Assembly (NCBI GenBank): GCA_963669155.1
Contig: CAVLGW020000001.1
Location: 280,501 to 344,500, forward strand
Direction of reading: 5' to 3'
DNA: 64,000 bases
From: Arbacia lixula
Lineage: Eukaryota; Echinodermata; Echinoidea; Arbacioida; Arbaciidae
The notes under the pieces are model-generated. The model worked only from the letters and a program-made list of their open reading frames with translations, had not been told where the DNA came from and searched no databases. Shown in pieces: positions 1 through 11,747 of the stretch. A program made the position numbers and the translations under genes. Each line of letters opens with the position of its first letter. Within the stretch, counting starts at the first letter, position 1.

Positions 1-288
1 ATTTTGCGACCGTCTTCTGTTCAATCCCGCACTTTGTCATTCTCTTTGAGATTTTCTTTCCCATTTTTTCTTCTCGCCCTTTTATCTTCAATGACTATTA
101 ATTGCATGTTGCTAGCACTTACATGTCACCATTTAGGCAAGTCTCTTTCAGTTGTGCTGCCTTTAATTTCTAATTAATAGGTGATGTCACCATGGAAGGT
201 CCATGTTGTCACCGTACTTTGACAATCCAATGTCTGTGTAAAAATTTGCCATACAGACCACCTTATACTTGTCCACAAGTATGTCTCG
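1..288 (+). mobile_element. R1 composite repeat, 3' end, cut by window edge
   Basis: This is the tail of the dispersed family called R1 here. It matches the right parts of the copies ending at 42240 and about 63622. Its 3' end shows the family's marks: GACCACCT, then the palindrome ATACTTGTCCACAAGTAT, then GTCTCG at 283-288. The 5' part lies outside the window. No coding capacity is seen. Family class is unknown. Confidence 0.8.
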
Positions 289-1009
289 TCTATTTTAAAC
301 TTTGTTTTCATAATAAGGGTATTCAATGTGAGGCTGAAGATGTCTTTATATTAACTTGACCTTTTCAAAACATTTTATACATTTTAAAACATTTATGATA
401 CCATTGGTGCTCTATTCATTCACGGACATCTACTTTTTGATAACTTTGTGAAACAGTATGGTTTCCTTATCAGCATGCATATCTTTTTTTTCTTTCTTTT
501 TTTAAGGAAAGTGTCAGACTGAAATGTAAGATTATGTCAGAAATGAATACAGATTTGTTCCATTCTAATTGATGCATGTTTTTTCAGAAAAGATTTGTTT
601 TATATTGTAATGCTATTGAGTCAACTCATGATTACACAAATAGGTTCCATTGCTCTTGCATGGATAGGTGAATTAAAACTAGTTTGCATGTACACATGTT
701 CGTCCTGTGGTTCAACTTAAAGAAAAGGTTTTTTAGTGTCAACTGTGAATATAATCAAATGTCAGGAAAACAGGGACTTTCACTGTGGATGATTTCTCAT
801 CCCGTAGACACATTCTAACTATTGACTTTGTTTGATTTGTGCTCCACATTGTTTGGCTGGTATATGTGTCTATTTCTTTATTGATTGTGTTTTAAAGACT
901 GAGTAGTATCTGGTGCTACTTGCCATTAGTTCTTAAAGATAATAAACTTGTTTGAAAAAAGAAAAAAGAAAACTGTATTTGGACGACTATTGTACCGTGA
1001 TGAGTCACA
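289..1009. other. No gene seen
   Basis: AT-rich unique-looking DNA with many stops in all frames. No splice-bounded open frame or repeat family was recognised. Confidence 0.5.
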
Positions 1010-1019
1010 TACACACACA

Positions 1020-1059
<40 letters not shown>
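1010..1059. repeat. (CA)n microsatellite
   Basis: Almost uninterrupted CA dinucleotides, with a few interrupted CA steps to about 1110. The open frame across it on the minus strand is a product of the repeat and is not a gene. Confidence 0.95.
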
Positions 1060-1064
<5 letters not shown>

Positions 1065-1170
1065 ACACATGCACCATTATAAACAAATATACACACACAT
1101 ACACTGCAGCTCAAAGGTATTGACATAGGGAAAGTGAAAGAGGAGAAAGGGAAGGAGCCGCAGTTTTGTG

Positions 1171-1264
1171 TCGTGGTATATTTTTTCCAGTTCAGCATGA
1201 AACTAGACGCATTAGCCTAAAAAGCATCGTGTTTCATGCTGAACAGGGCAAATTAATATACCGC
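1171..1264. repeat. Short palindromic element
   Basis: GTTCAGCATGAAAC (1190-1203) and its exact reverse complement GTTTCATGCTGAAC (1231-1244) flank a 27-nt loop. The outer arms also pair (GGTATATT near 1175 with AATATACC near 1255), so the whole segment can fold into one hairpin. It looks like a MITE remnant. No target duplication was identified. Confidence 0.7.
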
Positions 1265-1296
1265 GTTTTAAACTGGAATCTGGTTTATTAGTTGCA

Positions 1297-1517
1297 GTTT
1301 GGTCCAATCCCAGTTGGTCACTCACCATTTCGTCTACAAGGAAGCCCTTAAAAAATTATATTTGAAATAAAAATACTGGGTTAACATATCAACAAATTTA
1401 ATAACCCCAACTCTTAACTATGATGCAGACCCCTACCCTAACCCATGCATAGATCAGCAGGTGATGGTAGACGAAATAGTAAGTGGACGTGCCAACTCAA
1501 TTGACCAAATGGCAAAT
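1297..1517. repeat. Inverted repeat with arms of about 45 bp
   Basis: The arms share TTTGGTC, AGTTGG and a perfect ATTTCGTCTAC / GTAGACGAAAT pairing, separated by about 125 bp. Arm identity is imperfect. Probably an old palindromic MITE next to the hairpin at 1171-1264. Confidence 0.6.
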
Positions 1518-1519
1518 CA

Positions 1520-2328
1520 CCGGGAATACTTATGTGCGTACAGTCATCTCTACATGTACCCACAAAAATATGGGTATTTTGGACTGTATTTCATTCACTG
1601 AAGTGAAGATTCCACTTTGATTGAATAGCTCATTCATTGCTATCTACAAACAAAAAAACACCCTCATATGTCTAAGTATGTAAACCTGAAAGATCTGGAT
1701 AGGTTTATAATGTTCAATTTATGAAGGAAAACAAAAAATAAAACGACCTCGCCGTCAAAGCAATTTATCAAGATCAGTCATTTTGAATTACGTTTTAAAT
1801 GCCGTCAGTGCTGACCTATCACGATCGACTGTTTTCCGAAGGTGAACAAATTTAAGATGATGCTCGACAAACGCCTATATTTTGCTGGATCCAACTTTGT
1901 ACCAAGCTTTCATTGAGAAAATGTTGATGTTTTCTGAAACCAAATCAATATACCAATTTATCAGAGGAGAATCAAGAAGATGCAACTACGTTTTATATTT
2001 CTCCGAAATTTTTTGTACAAGGTTATTTTTTCTTGTAACGAACCAAATCCTGGCCTGTCGGAAATCGTCTAAACTGCGTCTTTTTTTTTTTCACCATAAT
2101 AACATCAGAGTAATGATATTAAAGATCCATCATTTCTCTTCACGTTTGGGAGGATAGTTACACAAAACATGATTGAAATAAAGAAGGAGAGGATTTTTAA
2201 AACGAAATGCAGGAGCTTATGAGTATTCATATTTGGAAAGCCAGCTCGGAATCTCGTGCATACGAGCTGCGTAAATACAGCACGTATTGAGCGAAATGCG
2301 AACTAACTGTGCAACGCCTAGAAGGTCG
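1520..2328. other. No gene seen
   Basis: An open frame at 1882-2157 has biased hydrophobic and poly-Phe composition and no recognisable domain, so it is not called. No other structure was noticed. Confidence 0.5.
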
Positions 2329-2329
2329 T

Positions 2330-2770
2330 CATTTCATTTCGTAAATACACCTTCCATTGACATAACAGGTACATCCGATTTTGACATTAATGTATCTGAT
2401 CGAGGTCGCACCATAAAGATGAAATCCTATTAAAAAAATAGGGCAATTTTTCATTGAGCAATGTATCAGCTAACAGATACTAAGATTTGGGAGAAAAGTG
2501 ATTTAGAATGACTAAGATATGCAAAAATGGGTAAAAAAAAGTTCATGTCGTCATACATGTGAATTCCTTTTTTGATTCATATGGCAATATAATCACGTCA
2601 CGATGTATTTAAAGATTAAATGATAAATGAAATAGCATCTACACTTCACACTCTTTCAAAATATGACCAAAAAATTGGGGTTCACCAGCCATTCTGAGGA
2701 GCTACGGCCGATCGAAGGTAGTCATGTTTTTTGCAATATTTGCACACAAAAACGTATTGACATACTTTTT
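2330..2770 (-). mobile_element. R1 composite repeat fragment, reverse orientation
   Basis: Shares with other R1 copies the blocks CCATTCTGAGGAGCTACGGC, TTTTTTGCAATATTTGCACA and AAAACGTATTGAC (2690-2765), the CATGTCGTCAT block (about 2544) and the CCTTCCATTGACATAACA block (about 2351). It is diverged and lacks both termini, so it is an older copy than those at 16477 and 39441. Confidence 0.75.
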
Positions 2771-4590
2771 TGAAGACAAAACTTTCAAAACGTAATAGTG
2801 AGCAATGTTCTTACCAATAGTACTAAACTCATGTACTGTTTTTTAAGAAACTCGTTAAAAGTGTTTTGCCTTCACTTGGTCCACATTTGGAGTGATTAGT
2901 GATCAAACCACAAATCCTTAATTGTTTGGTTGAACACTCTGAGGATTTCTAATTTATTTCCTAATTTCTACAAATTTGGATCATTTGAGGGCAAATAACT
3001 TTCAGCAAAGACTTAAAATTAGATTAACTAATTTACAAGTGTGGATTATGTGAGGGAAAATGACTTTCAGCAAGTTTTTAAAATGAGCAATGCCTGAATT
3101 TAAGACCATTGGTAAAAAGATTGATAGTGATCACATGTTCAAGGCTTTTTATCTTGTTTATTCTGACTGGGGGGGGGGGGGGGTCTGAAACAAAAAGAAA
3201 TCATAAAAACTTGGGGAAAATGAACGAAAATAATGCAGTACATAATAAATAAAGAAACAACGAAAAAGAGTAATGAGCAATTTTATTGTGTGCATTTAAT
3301 CATCCATATACATTAAGAGCAGAAATTGTAAACAGTAGTATCGTCTTGATAATGACTCTATGAGGTGACCATTCAAGTTAGATTTGAGTTGTAATAAAGA
3401 ACTAATTCTAACCACCAGTATTGATAGCTGGTACAATCACTGTAGTCAAATAACGCAATTATTGGTACAATCCTTTTACAGTTGATCATTTATACAATGA
3501 CTAGAATAGCCCATGTTGATTTTATTACAGTATGTTAGCTTGGTTGACATACTGCGCATTCTCCTTACTGCCGCTCGGGTTGTGTTTACCAAAGTGAAAA
3601 TAAAGTTTATTATAAATGTTACCATATTATATTTACACCTGGTACTGAATACATTTTCTTGTACATGTACTATCAATTACAATTACACATTCCATAGCTT
3701 ATAGCAGGTACTGTAAGCACATTTGCACTTTTGTCTCAATTCATTGAGCTCCAAATCACATTTGTGTACATGTCCATGCTTGTCATTAGATCTGTTGGTT
3801 CTGCTTATTAATATTTATTGCTTCCGTTATTTCTACATATATGTGTACTACAAATATGCAGTGCAAATCGAGTGCATACTACATTGTACGTTGCACACTC
3901 TTTCTGCTCTCTTATATGTTCATCAACAGGAAAGATAATTGTTGTATTAGTATTAATGAAAAGAAATGTTAAGTTTTATATCTAGGTCACAAGTCAAATT
4001 CTTAAGTCAAATTCTTTTTTCTTAATAATAACTTGGGAAATAATACACTGATACCCACTGTACATTGGGTTTTCTTAGCCCAGTACTATTGTTAGCCTGT
4101 ACTTTCCTTAGCCCCGTATTCCTTTTAGATTTTGTTTTTACCATAACGGACATAGCAATATAGGACTCGATGAAAATTCATATACTCTTCTCCCGGTTTA
4201 GGGTTTCAACTTATTCTCCCTATGATTATTTGTACATTAGAGGGGGAAGGGGAGGGGGAGGGGGAAGTAGGATGCATTTTAAATACATTTTTTTTCCTTA
4301 ACCAAAATTTCACAACAAACTTTCCGAATATTTTTCCACATCTCTTTCTCGCACGTTTCATACATAAGTAACCATTTCTATATCATATAAAAATTATTTG
4401 TATGTTTGACTTTGACCCACTTTGTGGTTTTCCTTTCAACCTATCACTCATCCTAAGTTACACCTGTAAAAAAATAAGATTAATAACAACACTCACAACG
4501 ATTACTAAAAAATGATAAAAAATAGCCTTTCATGAAACAAATTGTGATCATCTGTTATCATATGGCAAATTCAAACAATTCAAGAGATCT
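2771..4590. other. No gene seen; poly-G and polypurine tracts
   Basis: Contains a G run at 3171-3183 and a polypurine stretch of GGGGGA steps at 4241-4266. Short open frames here (3476-3938) show no domain and no splice context. Confidence 0.5.
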
Positions 4591-4624
4591 CTCAAATTTC
4601 TATTTTCAAATTCTTTTATTTACA

Positions 4625-4817
4625 GTTGATCTTTAACTGTCCAGCCCCGACCAGGAGCGACCACACTAGCGGCTACAGAAGAAACTACGACCGATCTGGC
4701 AACAGGAGCACCGCAGACAGCAGCACTGCACACTCTAAAAATGAAAATGTTCGTTTCAGCATCATTTCTGGCACTATAGGTGCACCATTCTGGCAGCATC
4801 ATTTTTGGTGTTCATGA
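4625..4817 (+). CDS. Possible exon of unknown protein
   Basis: A strong acceptor-like sequence (pyrimidine tract, then TTTATTTACAG ending at 4624) precedes a locally GC-richer stretch that stays open to 4817 in one frame (starting LIFNCPAPTRSD, Ser/Thr/Arg-rich). A second frame is also open over part of it and reads Thr/Ala-rich, so the frame is not certain. No donor site or domain was recognised. It could be a terminal coding exon or a chance open frame. Confidence 0.2.
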
Positions 4818-5104
4818 ACATATTTTGACAGAGAAAGGGTTATAAATTTGTGTAAGTTATACATGTAGCCATTAAATTACATGCACTCTATGTGCTTGTG
4901 AAATCCCTCCTTGGTGAAATCAACATTGAGCAATTTGTACTGCCTAGACGGTTCTGGAATTTGGGAAAGCTGTCTGGGCCAGGTGTTATTTTCATAAAAC
5001 AATGTAAAGCTAATTAGCATAATTAGCATAATAAAGGAGGCGCTGGCTGGAGTGAGCCTGTGGAGTTCAGTGACCTTTTGGGCCAGTGATGACTTATTAA
5101 TAAA

Positions 5105-5270
5105 CATTCCAGAACAGTAGAATCTGGAACATTCCAGACAGTAATAGATTCAGTAGATTCTGGAACAGTCCATTGTGTTATTGTTTGTCATGTTTGCAAG
5201 CATGGATAGAACTCTCTAGATGCACAGCTGATAGAACTTTGTAGAATGTACAGATTGTTATATATATAGG
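5105..5270 (+). promoter_or_regulatory. Heat-shock-element cluster plus TATA box
   Basis: ATTCCAGAAC, GGAACATTCCAGAC and ATTCTGGAACAG lie within 5106-5168. These are alternating GAA/TTC pentamers, the pattern bound by HSF trimers. A TATA-like TTATATATATAGGG sits about 95 bp further on (5259-5272). The 300 bp downstream hold only short ATG frames (for example at 5469 and 5571) and a donor-like ATTGTAAGC near 5631. It may be a promoter with a 5' leader exon, or part of a solo LTR. Confidence 0.4.
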
Positions 5271-5972
5271 GCTGCTTTCGACATGAGTTGAGAGTTCATG
5301 TCATCTTAGCTCCAGTCACCTGTGTTAGTAGTGCCCTGCATTTAGAGTTTATTGTGACCTTGGCTCGATACACACATGTGGATTTATACGAGGATTTGTC
5401 TGTTTAATATTACTTATGAAATCCTGCCTTTGAAAGCCTTACACTCAGTGGATTAATGTTTGACCATCATGGATCATCTATTTTATCCATCTGGAATACG
5501 TGCTATTCGGCCACACAAGACTGGGATCAATATCGCGATGATAATTTGGGAATACTGCATCGGATTATAAAATGGATCATCAACGGGAGCCGTGGATTCG
5601 ACTACATTCGACTACAGTATCCTCCAGAATTGTAAGCTAACATTTAAATGTACGTAGAGTAAATGATAACAGAATTGTAAGCGGTTGTTTGTATTTTCCT
5701 CTTGACTTTAAAGAGGAATAACGCATGTTATAAAGAACACATACACTAAATATTGGTATTATTTTTTTGTGACCATTCCCTGTTGTGAATTGATCGTAAC
5801 AACCATTTTAGAAAATATGTTGCTGATAAAAACCTTCCACACGTCGAAATGGTGCCGCTATTGTGACAAGATCGAGCACCTTTTGCGAACATTTTTTTAG
5901 AATGCAGCTGTTTCAAACTCAACATATCCCTCAAACGTTGGTGCGCTTCCGCGATCAGGTATACTTTGATCG

Positions 5973-6305
5973 ATGCCGTCTTTGAGAAAGAAACGTGCAA
6001 CTGACCCGACGGCATATGGTGTCTACCTGGAAGTAAAAAGAAGCAAGGTTAAGAAGGAGATTGATAAACTGAATATAGAAATGTCAATGTTTGAAGAAAA
6101 TATGAACTTGGTCGCTCTCAAAAGTGAATTTACCATTTTAAAGTTGACCAAACTAAAAACAGAAATGCTACTGCCAAAAAGCAGAATGTTTTTCGGGAAG
6201 ATTTTCATTTTTCATACACTCAGTCAGAAACACATTCTGACTTTTGATAATTTTGTGTATTCTCTATATTTCAATGCCTGTTTTTTAATGAAGCTTTGGT
6301 CGTAA
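5973..6305 (+). CDS. Possible lysine-rich coiled-coil open frame
   Basis: 110 codons from an ATG. Residues about 20-70 are rich in K, E, L and M with heptad-like spacing (KVKKEIDKLN, EFTILKLTKLKTEM), as in the C-terminal coiled coils of DNA-binding proteins and transposon accessory proteins. The last 35 residues look non-coding. No domain was recognised and no splice sites confirm it. It lies about 700 bp downstream of the TATA/HSE cluster. Confidence 0.25.
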   Translation: MPSLRKKRATDPTAYGVYLEVKRSKVKKEIDKLNIEMSMFEENMNLVALKSEFTILKLTKLKTEMLLPKSRMFFGKIFIFHTLSQKHILTFDNFVYSLYFNACFLMKLWS

Positions 6306-7540
6306 CATGTCTTTCTTCATTGTTATGATCCATAAGGTACAGTAAACCAGGAGGACTTAGTTTTTTAGAGCTTCACTTTTTAGATAAAAATATACTCCTA
6401 AAGCCAATATATAGAGTCGGGTATGAATTCCTAAGAGTCAAAAGTATAACCTTTTCAAGAAGTGGCCAATGTGAATTGAACTTGAAATAGAACTCCAGAC
6501 CACCAGATTTCTAGACCGGTGCTCAAATCATCAAACCACACAGATTTTGGAATGGTGGGCGTTTCCATTAGACCCATTTCCGTGCTCTATAACTCAAAAT
6601 TCTTTGACGCGTGATGATTAGGACACTGTTGCTAAGTTGTTTTTTTAACGATTTTTTGCAATATACAGTTACATATTTCATTTTGAAATTCCTTATTTTT
6701 CGCATTAACAAAATAAAGAATTACCCCCTCAACCCAAAACGACACTCAGTCTTTTGAAAGAAAGTGGAAATTGGGTTATGTCGCTTTATTTTGATATTAG
6801 CTCTATCATTATAAAGACAAAGCCATATCATGTGAAAGTAAGCCTTTTAGTTGTGACAGGCTTACACGTGTTATGAATATGAAGGCAGATACACAAAGAC
6901 CCCCAGTTAAATGTACTTAGATATATTTATCAAACATTCAAGTACATTAAAAATGTTAGCGTTTCACTCACTTTGTCAAATTGTTGTTTATTAGTTTATT
7001 TATTCATGCTTTCTTTAAAAACGCAGGGTAGGCTGTTCATTTGAAAAAACAGCCTTACTACGGCGCCCTGTATGAGACATATACCGATATATTACAATAT
7101 AATTAAAGGCAGAATAAATATATTCAAAATAAACAACCACTTAGCCAAGTTTCTGATAAACATAATATATCATAAGGATTGTTAATAATGAGCTCTTTTA
7201 AATCTACAACCTTTTTTTCTAACTTTGTATGTTTAGGTGTGCAATTTTTATACCTTTATTAGCTGGGAACTCCAAATTGTTATTACAGCCTGGCGTGAGA
7301 ATCTGCAGCGTTGTGTAAACTGTCATGATATCCATCATTTAAGTCATTAGATTTCACTGGTCTAAAAGGCATATATAACTTCAGCAATTCGACTGCCACT
7401 CAGTCGATAAATATGCCTCCGTCTCTTTGCCAGCTCTATTTAGATTTATTCTCCAAAAATGTTTGTTTGACAATGTACCATTGAATTCCCATGTGAATTG
7501 AAAATATCATATTCTGTTTTTCCATGTTTAGCCAAGTTTG
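6306..7540. other. No gene seen
   Basis: AT-rich sequence with stops in all frames and no recognised repeat. Confidence 0.5.
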
Positions 7541-7544
7541 GCAA

Positions 7545-8935
7545 TATTTATTAAGCTTTGACCTCTTACGTCATTGACTTCCAATCTAACCAGTGTGTCT
7601 TAATCCATCCTTGTATCAAATTTGTTTGAAATTAGCCAATTTTGGCAAAGTTCATTAACCTTTAAGCTCTGTACTTTCAGGGATTTTGTGAAATATGCAA
7701 TCAGTCTATCTCCATGAAGTGATTCATCTCTGTACCATGTTTGGTTGGATTTGCATGATTCTATTTTGATTTATTAAGAAAAATGTCACTTTGAGGGTAA
7801 TTTTCAGCCAATATGTGCAAAGATTTGAACCGTTATGATTTTTCGGGAATTTTACTCAAACTTTCACCAGTCTTTCTCAATGAAGTGATACATTTTTGTA
7901 AAATGTTTGGTTTAAATTCAAACGCTATATTTGGATTCAATGTACAAAAGGCCAATTTTAGCAAAATTCATTGACCTTTTACCTCTGACCGTTGAGAAAT
8001 TTCACCAAAAATGTTATCAGTGTACCCCTAAGTAGTGATTCATCTTTGCACTATTTGGTTGGTACTGCACCGTTGAATTTGGATTTATTTTGAAAATAAA
8101 ATTTTAGGGAAAGTTTTAGGTAATTTTTACAAAGTTCATTGACCTTTGAACTTTCAGGAATTTTACCAAAAATTTCACCAGTGTACCTCCATGAAATTAT
8201 ATATCTCTGTAGCATGTTTGGCCAAATTTGCAACACTGGATTTTCCCTTTGAACTTCCAGCAATTTCAGCAAAAATGTCAACAGTCTACCTTTAAGTAAT
8301 AATCCATCTTTTTACTATGTTTGGAAGAATTTGTGCAATTTGATTTTAATCTATTGTGAAAAATATACAGTTTGGGGCAGCTTTTCGCCAATTCTGGCAA
8401 AGTTCATTGAGCTTTGACCTCTGACCTCATGAATTTTTACCTAAAATATCACTAGTCTATCGACAAATAGTGATCCATCTGTATACCTTCCTTTAATCCT
8501 TTAATCTGGATTTATTGTGAAAAAAGGTCAATTTTTTGCAATTTTCGAAAAGGTCATTGACCTTTGACCTCTGACCTTTCATGAATTTTTGTACCAAAAA
8601 TGTCACTAGTCTATCGCCAAATAGTGATTTATCTGTATACCTCCCTTTAATCCTTTAATCTGGATTTATTGTGAAAAAGGTCAATTTTTTGCAATTTTCG
8701 AAAAGGTCATTGACCTTTGACCTCTGACCTTTCAGAAATGTTACTAAAAAATGTCACCAGTTTACCCTTAAGTAGTGAGGAATTTATCTTTGTACCATGT
8801 TTAATGACAATTGCATCCTTGGATTTGGATGTAATGAAAAAAAAGGTCAATTTGTGGCAATTTTTCACAAAGTTCATTGACCTTTGACCTATGAACTCAA
8901 TCAGATTTGGTTCAAATTTGCAGGCTTCATTAGTT
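7545..8935. repeat. Degenerate tandem array of about 155-bp units with AGGTCA half-sites
   Basis: About nine units, each carrying TTCATTGACCTTTGACCTCT or a variant, followed by a CACCAGT/ACTAGTCTA block and an AGTGATNCATCT block. Unit starts are about 150-165 bp apart. Two neighbours (about 8452-8606 and 8607-8760) are nearly identical, so a recent unit duplication occurred. The best units read TGACCTTTGACCTCTGACC (8559, 8711), i.e. AGGTCA repeats spaced by one base on the other strand. Confidence 0.8.
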
Positions 8936-9002
8936 TTGTGCAATTTTAAAGCAAATCTGGCTAACGGTTCTCAAACGGACTCGGGATGGTCGTACGGACA
9001 GA

Positions 9003-9030
9003 TGTACGTACGGACGGACGGAAGGACGCA
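9003..9030 (+). repeat. GACGGACGG-type microsatellite
   Basis: A short run of ACGGACGGACGG ends the tandem array region and is followed by ACGCACAAGCCGAAGG. The same array-then-GACGG layout occurs at 38456-39130. Confidence 0.7.
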
Positions 9031-9049
9031 CAAGCCGAAGGCATAAAAC

Positions 9050-10612
9050 TACACATTTCGGACATTCCCAATTTTAAAATTTGCTAAAAATACAATCATA
9101 TTTGTTTAAATACATGACCACGATTTATATGAACTCATTTTAGGCAAGCTGTATAAAAGTAAAGCTCTTTTTTCTAACATTTTTTTTTTCAGAACTATAC
9201 GGATGTTTTACCATTTAATAAAACAACATTCAACAAAAAATAAATCAAGTCTTCTTACTACTACGTTAGAAAAAAAAAATGGTACTCGGTTAAAAATTCT
9301 AAATACTAGCCTTACTGGAAAGTGGAAACTATAAACGCACTCGGCGCAAGCGCCTTGTGAGTTTCGCAATGAACGTACTGAACTGCATTGCCTTCTGATA
9401 TAAAGAAAGGCCTATACGATAATGTGAACTGAAGCATGGTTGAAAGAAATATCGTTACATAATAGTTATTATATTATAATATAAAGACTATTGTTTGCAA
9501 TGGAAAAAGGCACAGTCCTTTCACAATAAATTTACACATACACACGTCAATCTAATTGCACGCTCACATGGATAACGTAGATCTCCTGACCGATGTAATC
9601 TCGGTTGATCAAAATGAAACTTCGTGCCGTGTGCAAGATATTATTTTTTTGACACCACCACTGTGGTGTCAACAGAGTATAAAGTACTCCTTGAGTAACC
9701 GCAGCGCTGCACGTAGCGCAATAAATAATATATAGGGGACACCGTCGTGGTGCCAAGATCTGTTAAAATCATCACCCGTCTTTCTCATAATCCATTAATT
9801 TGTAATTAAATTATACTGCCAATACATATTGATGTTGCTATGAAGATAATTTACTTGTGCACTTGGTCACACGTAAATTCAGAATTGATAGAGTTGAATT
9901 GTAAGCCGGTGTAATTTAAATGGGAAATATTTATTTGTATATTACCAATGAGCATAAATGTGTGCAATAACTTGCTTGAAACTATAATCTAATATATTGG
10001 CTGTGCACGGTGCACCTTCGTCTATAACATATTTTGTCGCCTTAAATATTAACGCACAAAGGCCTACGTGTACAATTATCTGATGATCGAAAGTAAGCTC
10101 ATGCTAACTTGCCGATTCCCAAAATAAACAATAGCTCATCCTTTGTAAAATACATTTCAGAATAAGCAATTTTAGAATTGATATTTTGAACTGATAGGTT
10201 ACTAGTTTAATTTGTACGTGTTGATGTTAATTGCAATTTGTATGCAGGTCTCTCGGAGTGATGTGTGTGCCATTGTAGATTTTCGCGTTTAGTTGTTTTT
10301 ACTATGTTCTGTAGCACACTTGTAATTCTATGATTAATCAACTCTCATCTTACCGTAGCACTGCATGTGTTATAGTTATTTATACACTTAAGCGCGCTAT
10401 CGATCGGCTCTTTCGTACGTGCGAGCGAGCCACTGGTACACTACTATGCGCATGTATGCTCGCTTTCGTAAAAACCATTATAGCTGATGCTTATTGCACT
10501 GTACTAAATGCTTCCCCTGCAATGATTTCCATCGCATCGCGTGCACCAGATAATTAGCTTTCGGTCAAGCGTCTACGTCTACACCTGTCAGATATTTTTT
10601 TTTTCGAGTAAT
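9050..10612. other. No gene seen; small hairpin at 9651-9670
   Basis: GACACCAC CACT GTGGTGTC (about 9651-9670) can form a perfect 8-bp stem. Open frames at 9547-9756 and 10330-10557 have no domain or splice support. Confidence 0.45.
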
Positions 10613-10617
10613 GTAGC
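10613..10617. repeat. Target-site duplication GTAGC, left
   Basis: GTAGC directly precedes the TGTCAC start of the 5' LTR. The same five bases follow the 3' LTR at 19301-19305. A 5-bp duplication is usual for Ty3/gypsy integrases. Confidence 0.9.
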
Positions 10618-11548
10618 TGTCACAGGTGGGCTTGAAATTTCCATTTATTTTATTGTCTACCATGGTTACTCTTGTCAAGTAAAAGGCATCCCAATTTGTT
10701 TCATTTTCTGCCCGAGTAAAAGCCGGTACAGGTGTACCACATGTTTAAACGGGTGATCGAATGTTAAGTCTACCCTTTCATTTATATGCAAATTAGTCGA
10801 AAATGTTCAAGTATCACTGTTTTAGTACTTTCGTTCCCGTGGATTTATCCTGGTACTTTTTCCAGTTACGTTTAGTAAATTAATGCATGTTACGGGTTAA
10901 TTTTGTAGCACCCACGCTAGCGTCTCCGTGCCACGCCCGAGGCGATACGTTGGGCAAGGTATTTAACCGTACGTTGTACACGTTAAGGCATTTCTTTATT
11001 TTGCTTTCGACCTGTACGGTGGTTTCTTTTTGAGTTCGTGGTGAATTTGTAACTAAGTGTATCCGAAGACAAGCATCCGTCTACAATTGAATCTGAAGTA
11101 TAACCGAAGTTAAGCAGCCGTCACCAATTATTGTTTTGTCGTAGCTGCAAGTTTTGAAGAGGTGTCTTCGTTGTAGTTTATTGGAAAACTCATCTTTGGT
11201 GGTAAGCTTACTGTCATTTCTCATTGATGTGAAACTGATAATTATAACTGTTAAACTCATGTTTCAATAGTTCAAGCATTTAAATGATTATTATAAAGTA
11301 TGTATCATGTCAAATTGTAAAAGGTTTGACAACTGTGTGATTTTGTACTACTTATAAATGTCCGTATAAATGATTTGTTTTAATCACGTGATTTTGTTAT
11401 TGAAATGTAACTAGGATTAAAGATATTTTCAGTAACTGATTAAAATAATGTTAAGTTTAATTGATTTGTCATAGTCGGTTTGTGGTGTTATTGGTCAACA
11501 AGTTTTTCCTCTTTTATTTTACTGTCGGCTCCAAACCGGGCCGTGACA
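10618..11548 (+). repeat. 5' LTR (931 bp)
   Basis: Begins TGTCACAGGTGGGC and ends CCGGGCCGTGACA. The 6-bp inverted ends TGTCAC/GTGACA are perfect. A TATTTAA box near 10960 could be the core promoter. It lacks an internal segment of about 470 bp that is present in the 3' LTR. Confidence 0.93.
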
Positions 11549-11550
11549 AA

Positions 11551-11567
11551 TGGGGGCTTGTCCGGGA
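11551..11567 (+). other. Primer-binding site, tRNA-Pro type
   Basis: TGGGGGCTTGTCCGGGA lies 2 bp after the 5' LTR. Apart from one T for C, it matches the complement of the 3' end of tRNA-Pro, the primer used by murine leukemia virus. Primer use here is inferred from the match. Confidence 0.85.
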
Positions 11568-11747
11568 AAGGAAAACTTGTTAATTTGTTTGGATGATTAT
11601 CTAACAGACGGACTATGCTTGGGGGCTTGACGCCTTGCTGATAGTAGTATACATGTACTTGATAGTGAGTAATTAGTATTCAGAGTAACTCTATTGAAGT
11701 ATACAATAGCTTTGGTTTGACCTTTCGGAAAAGTCTACGTTGTGACA

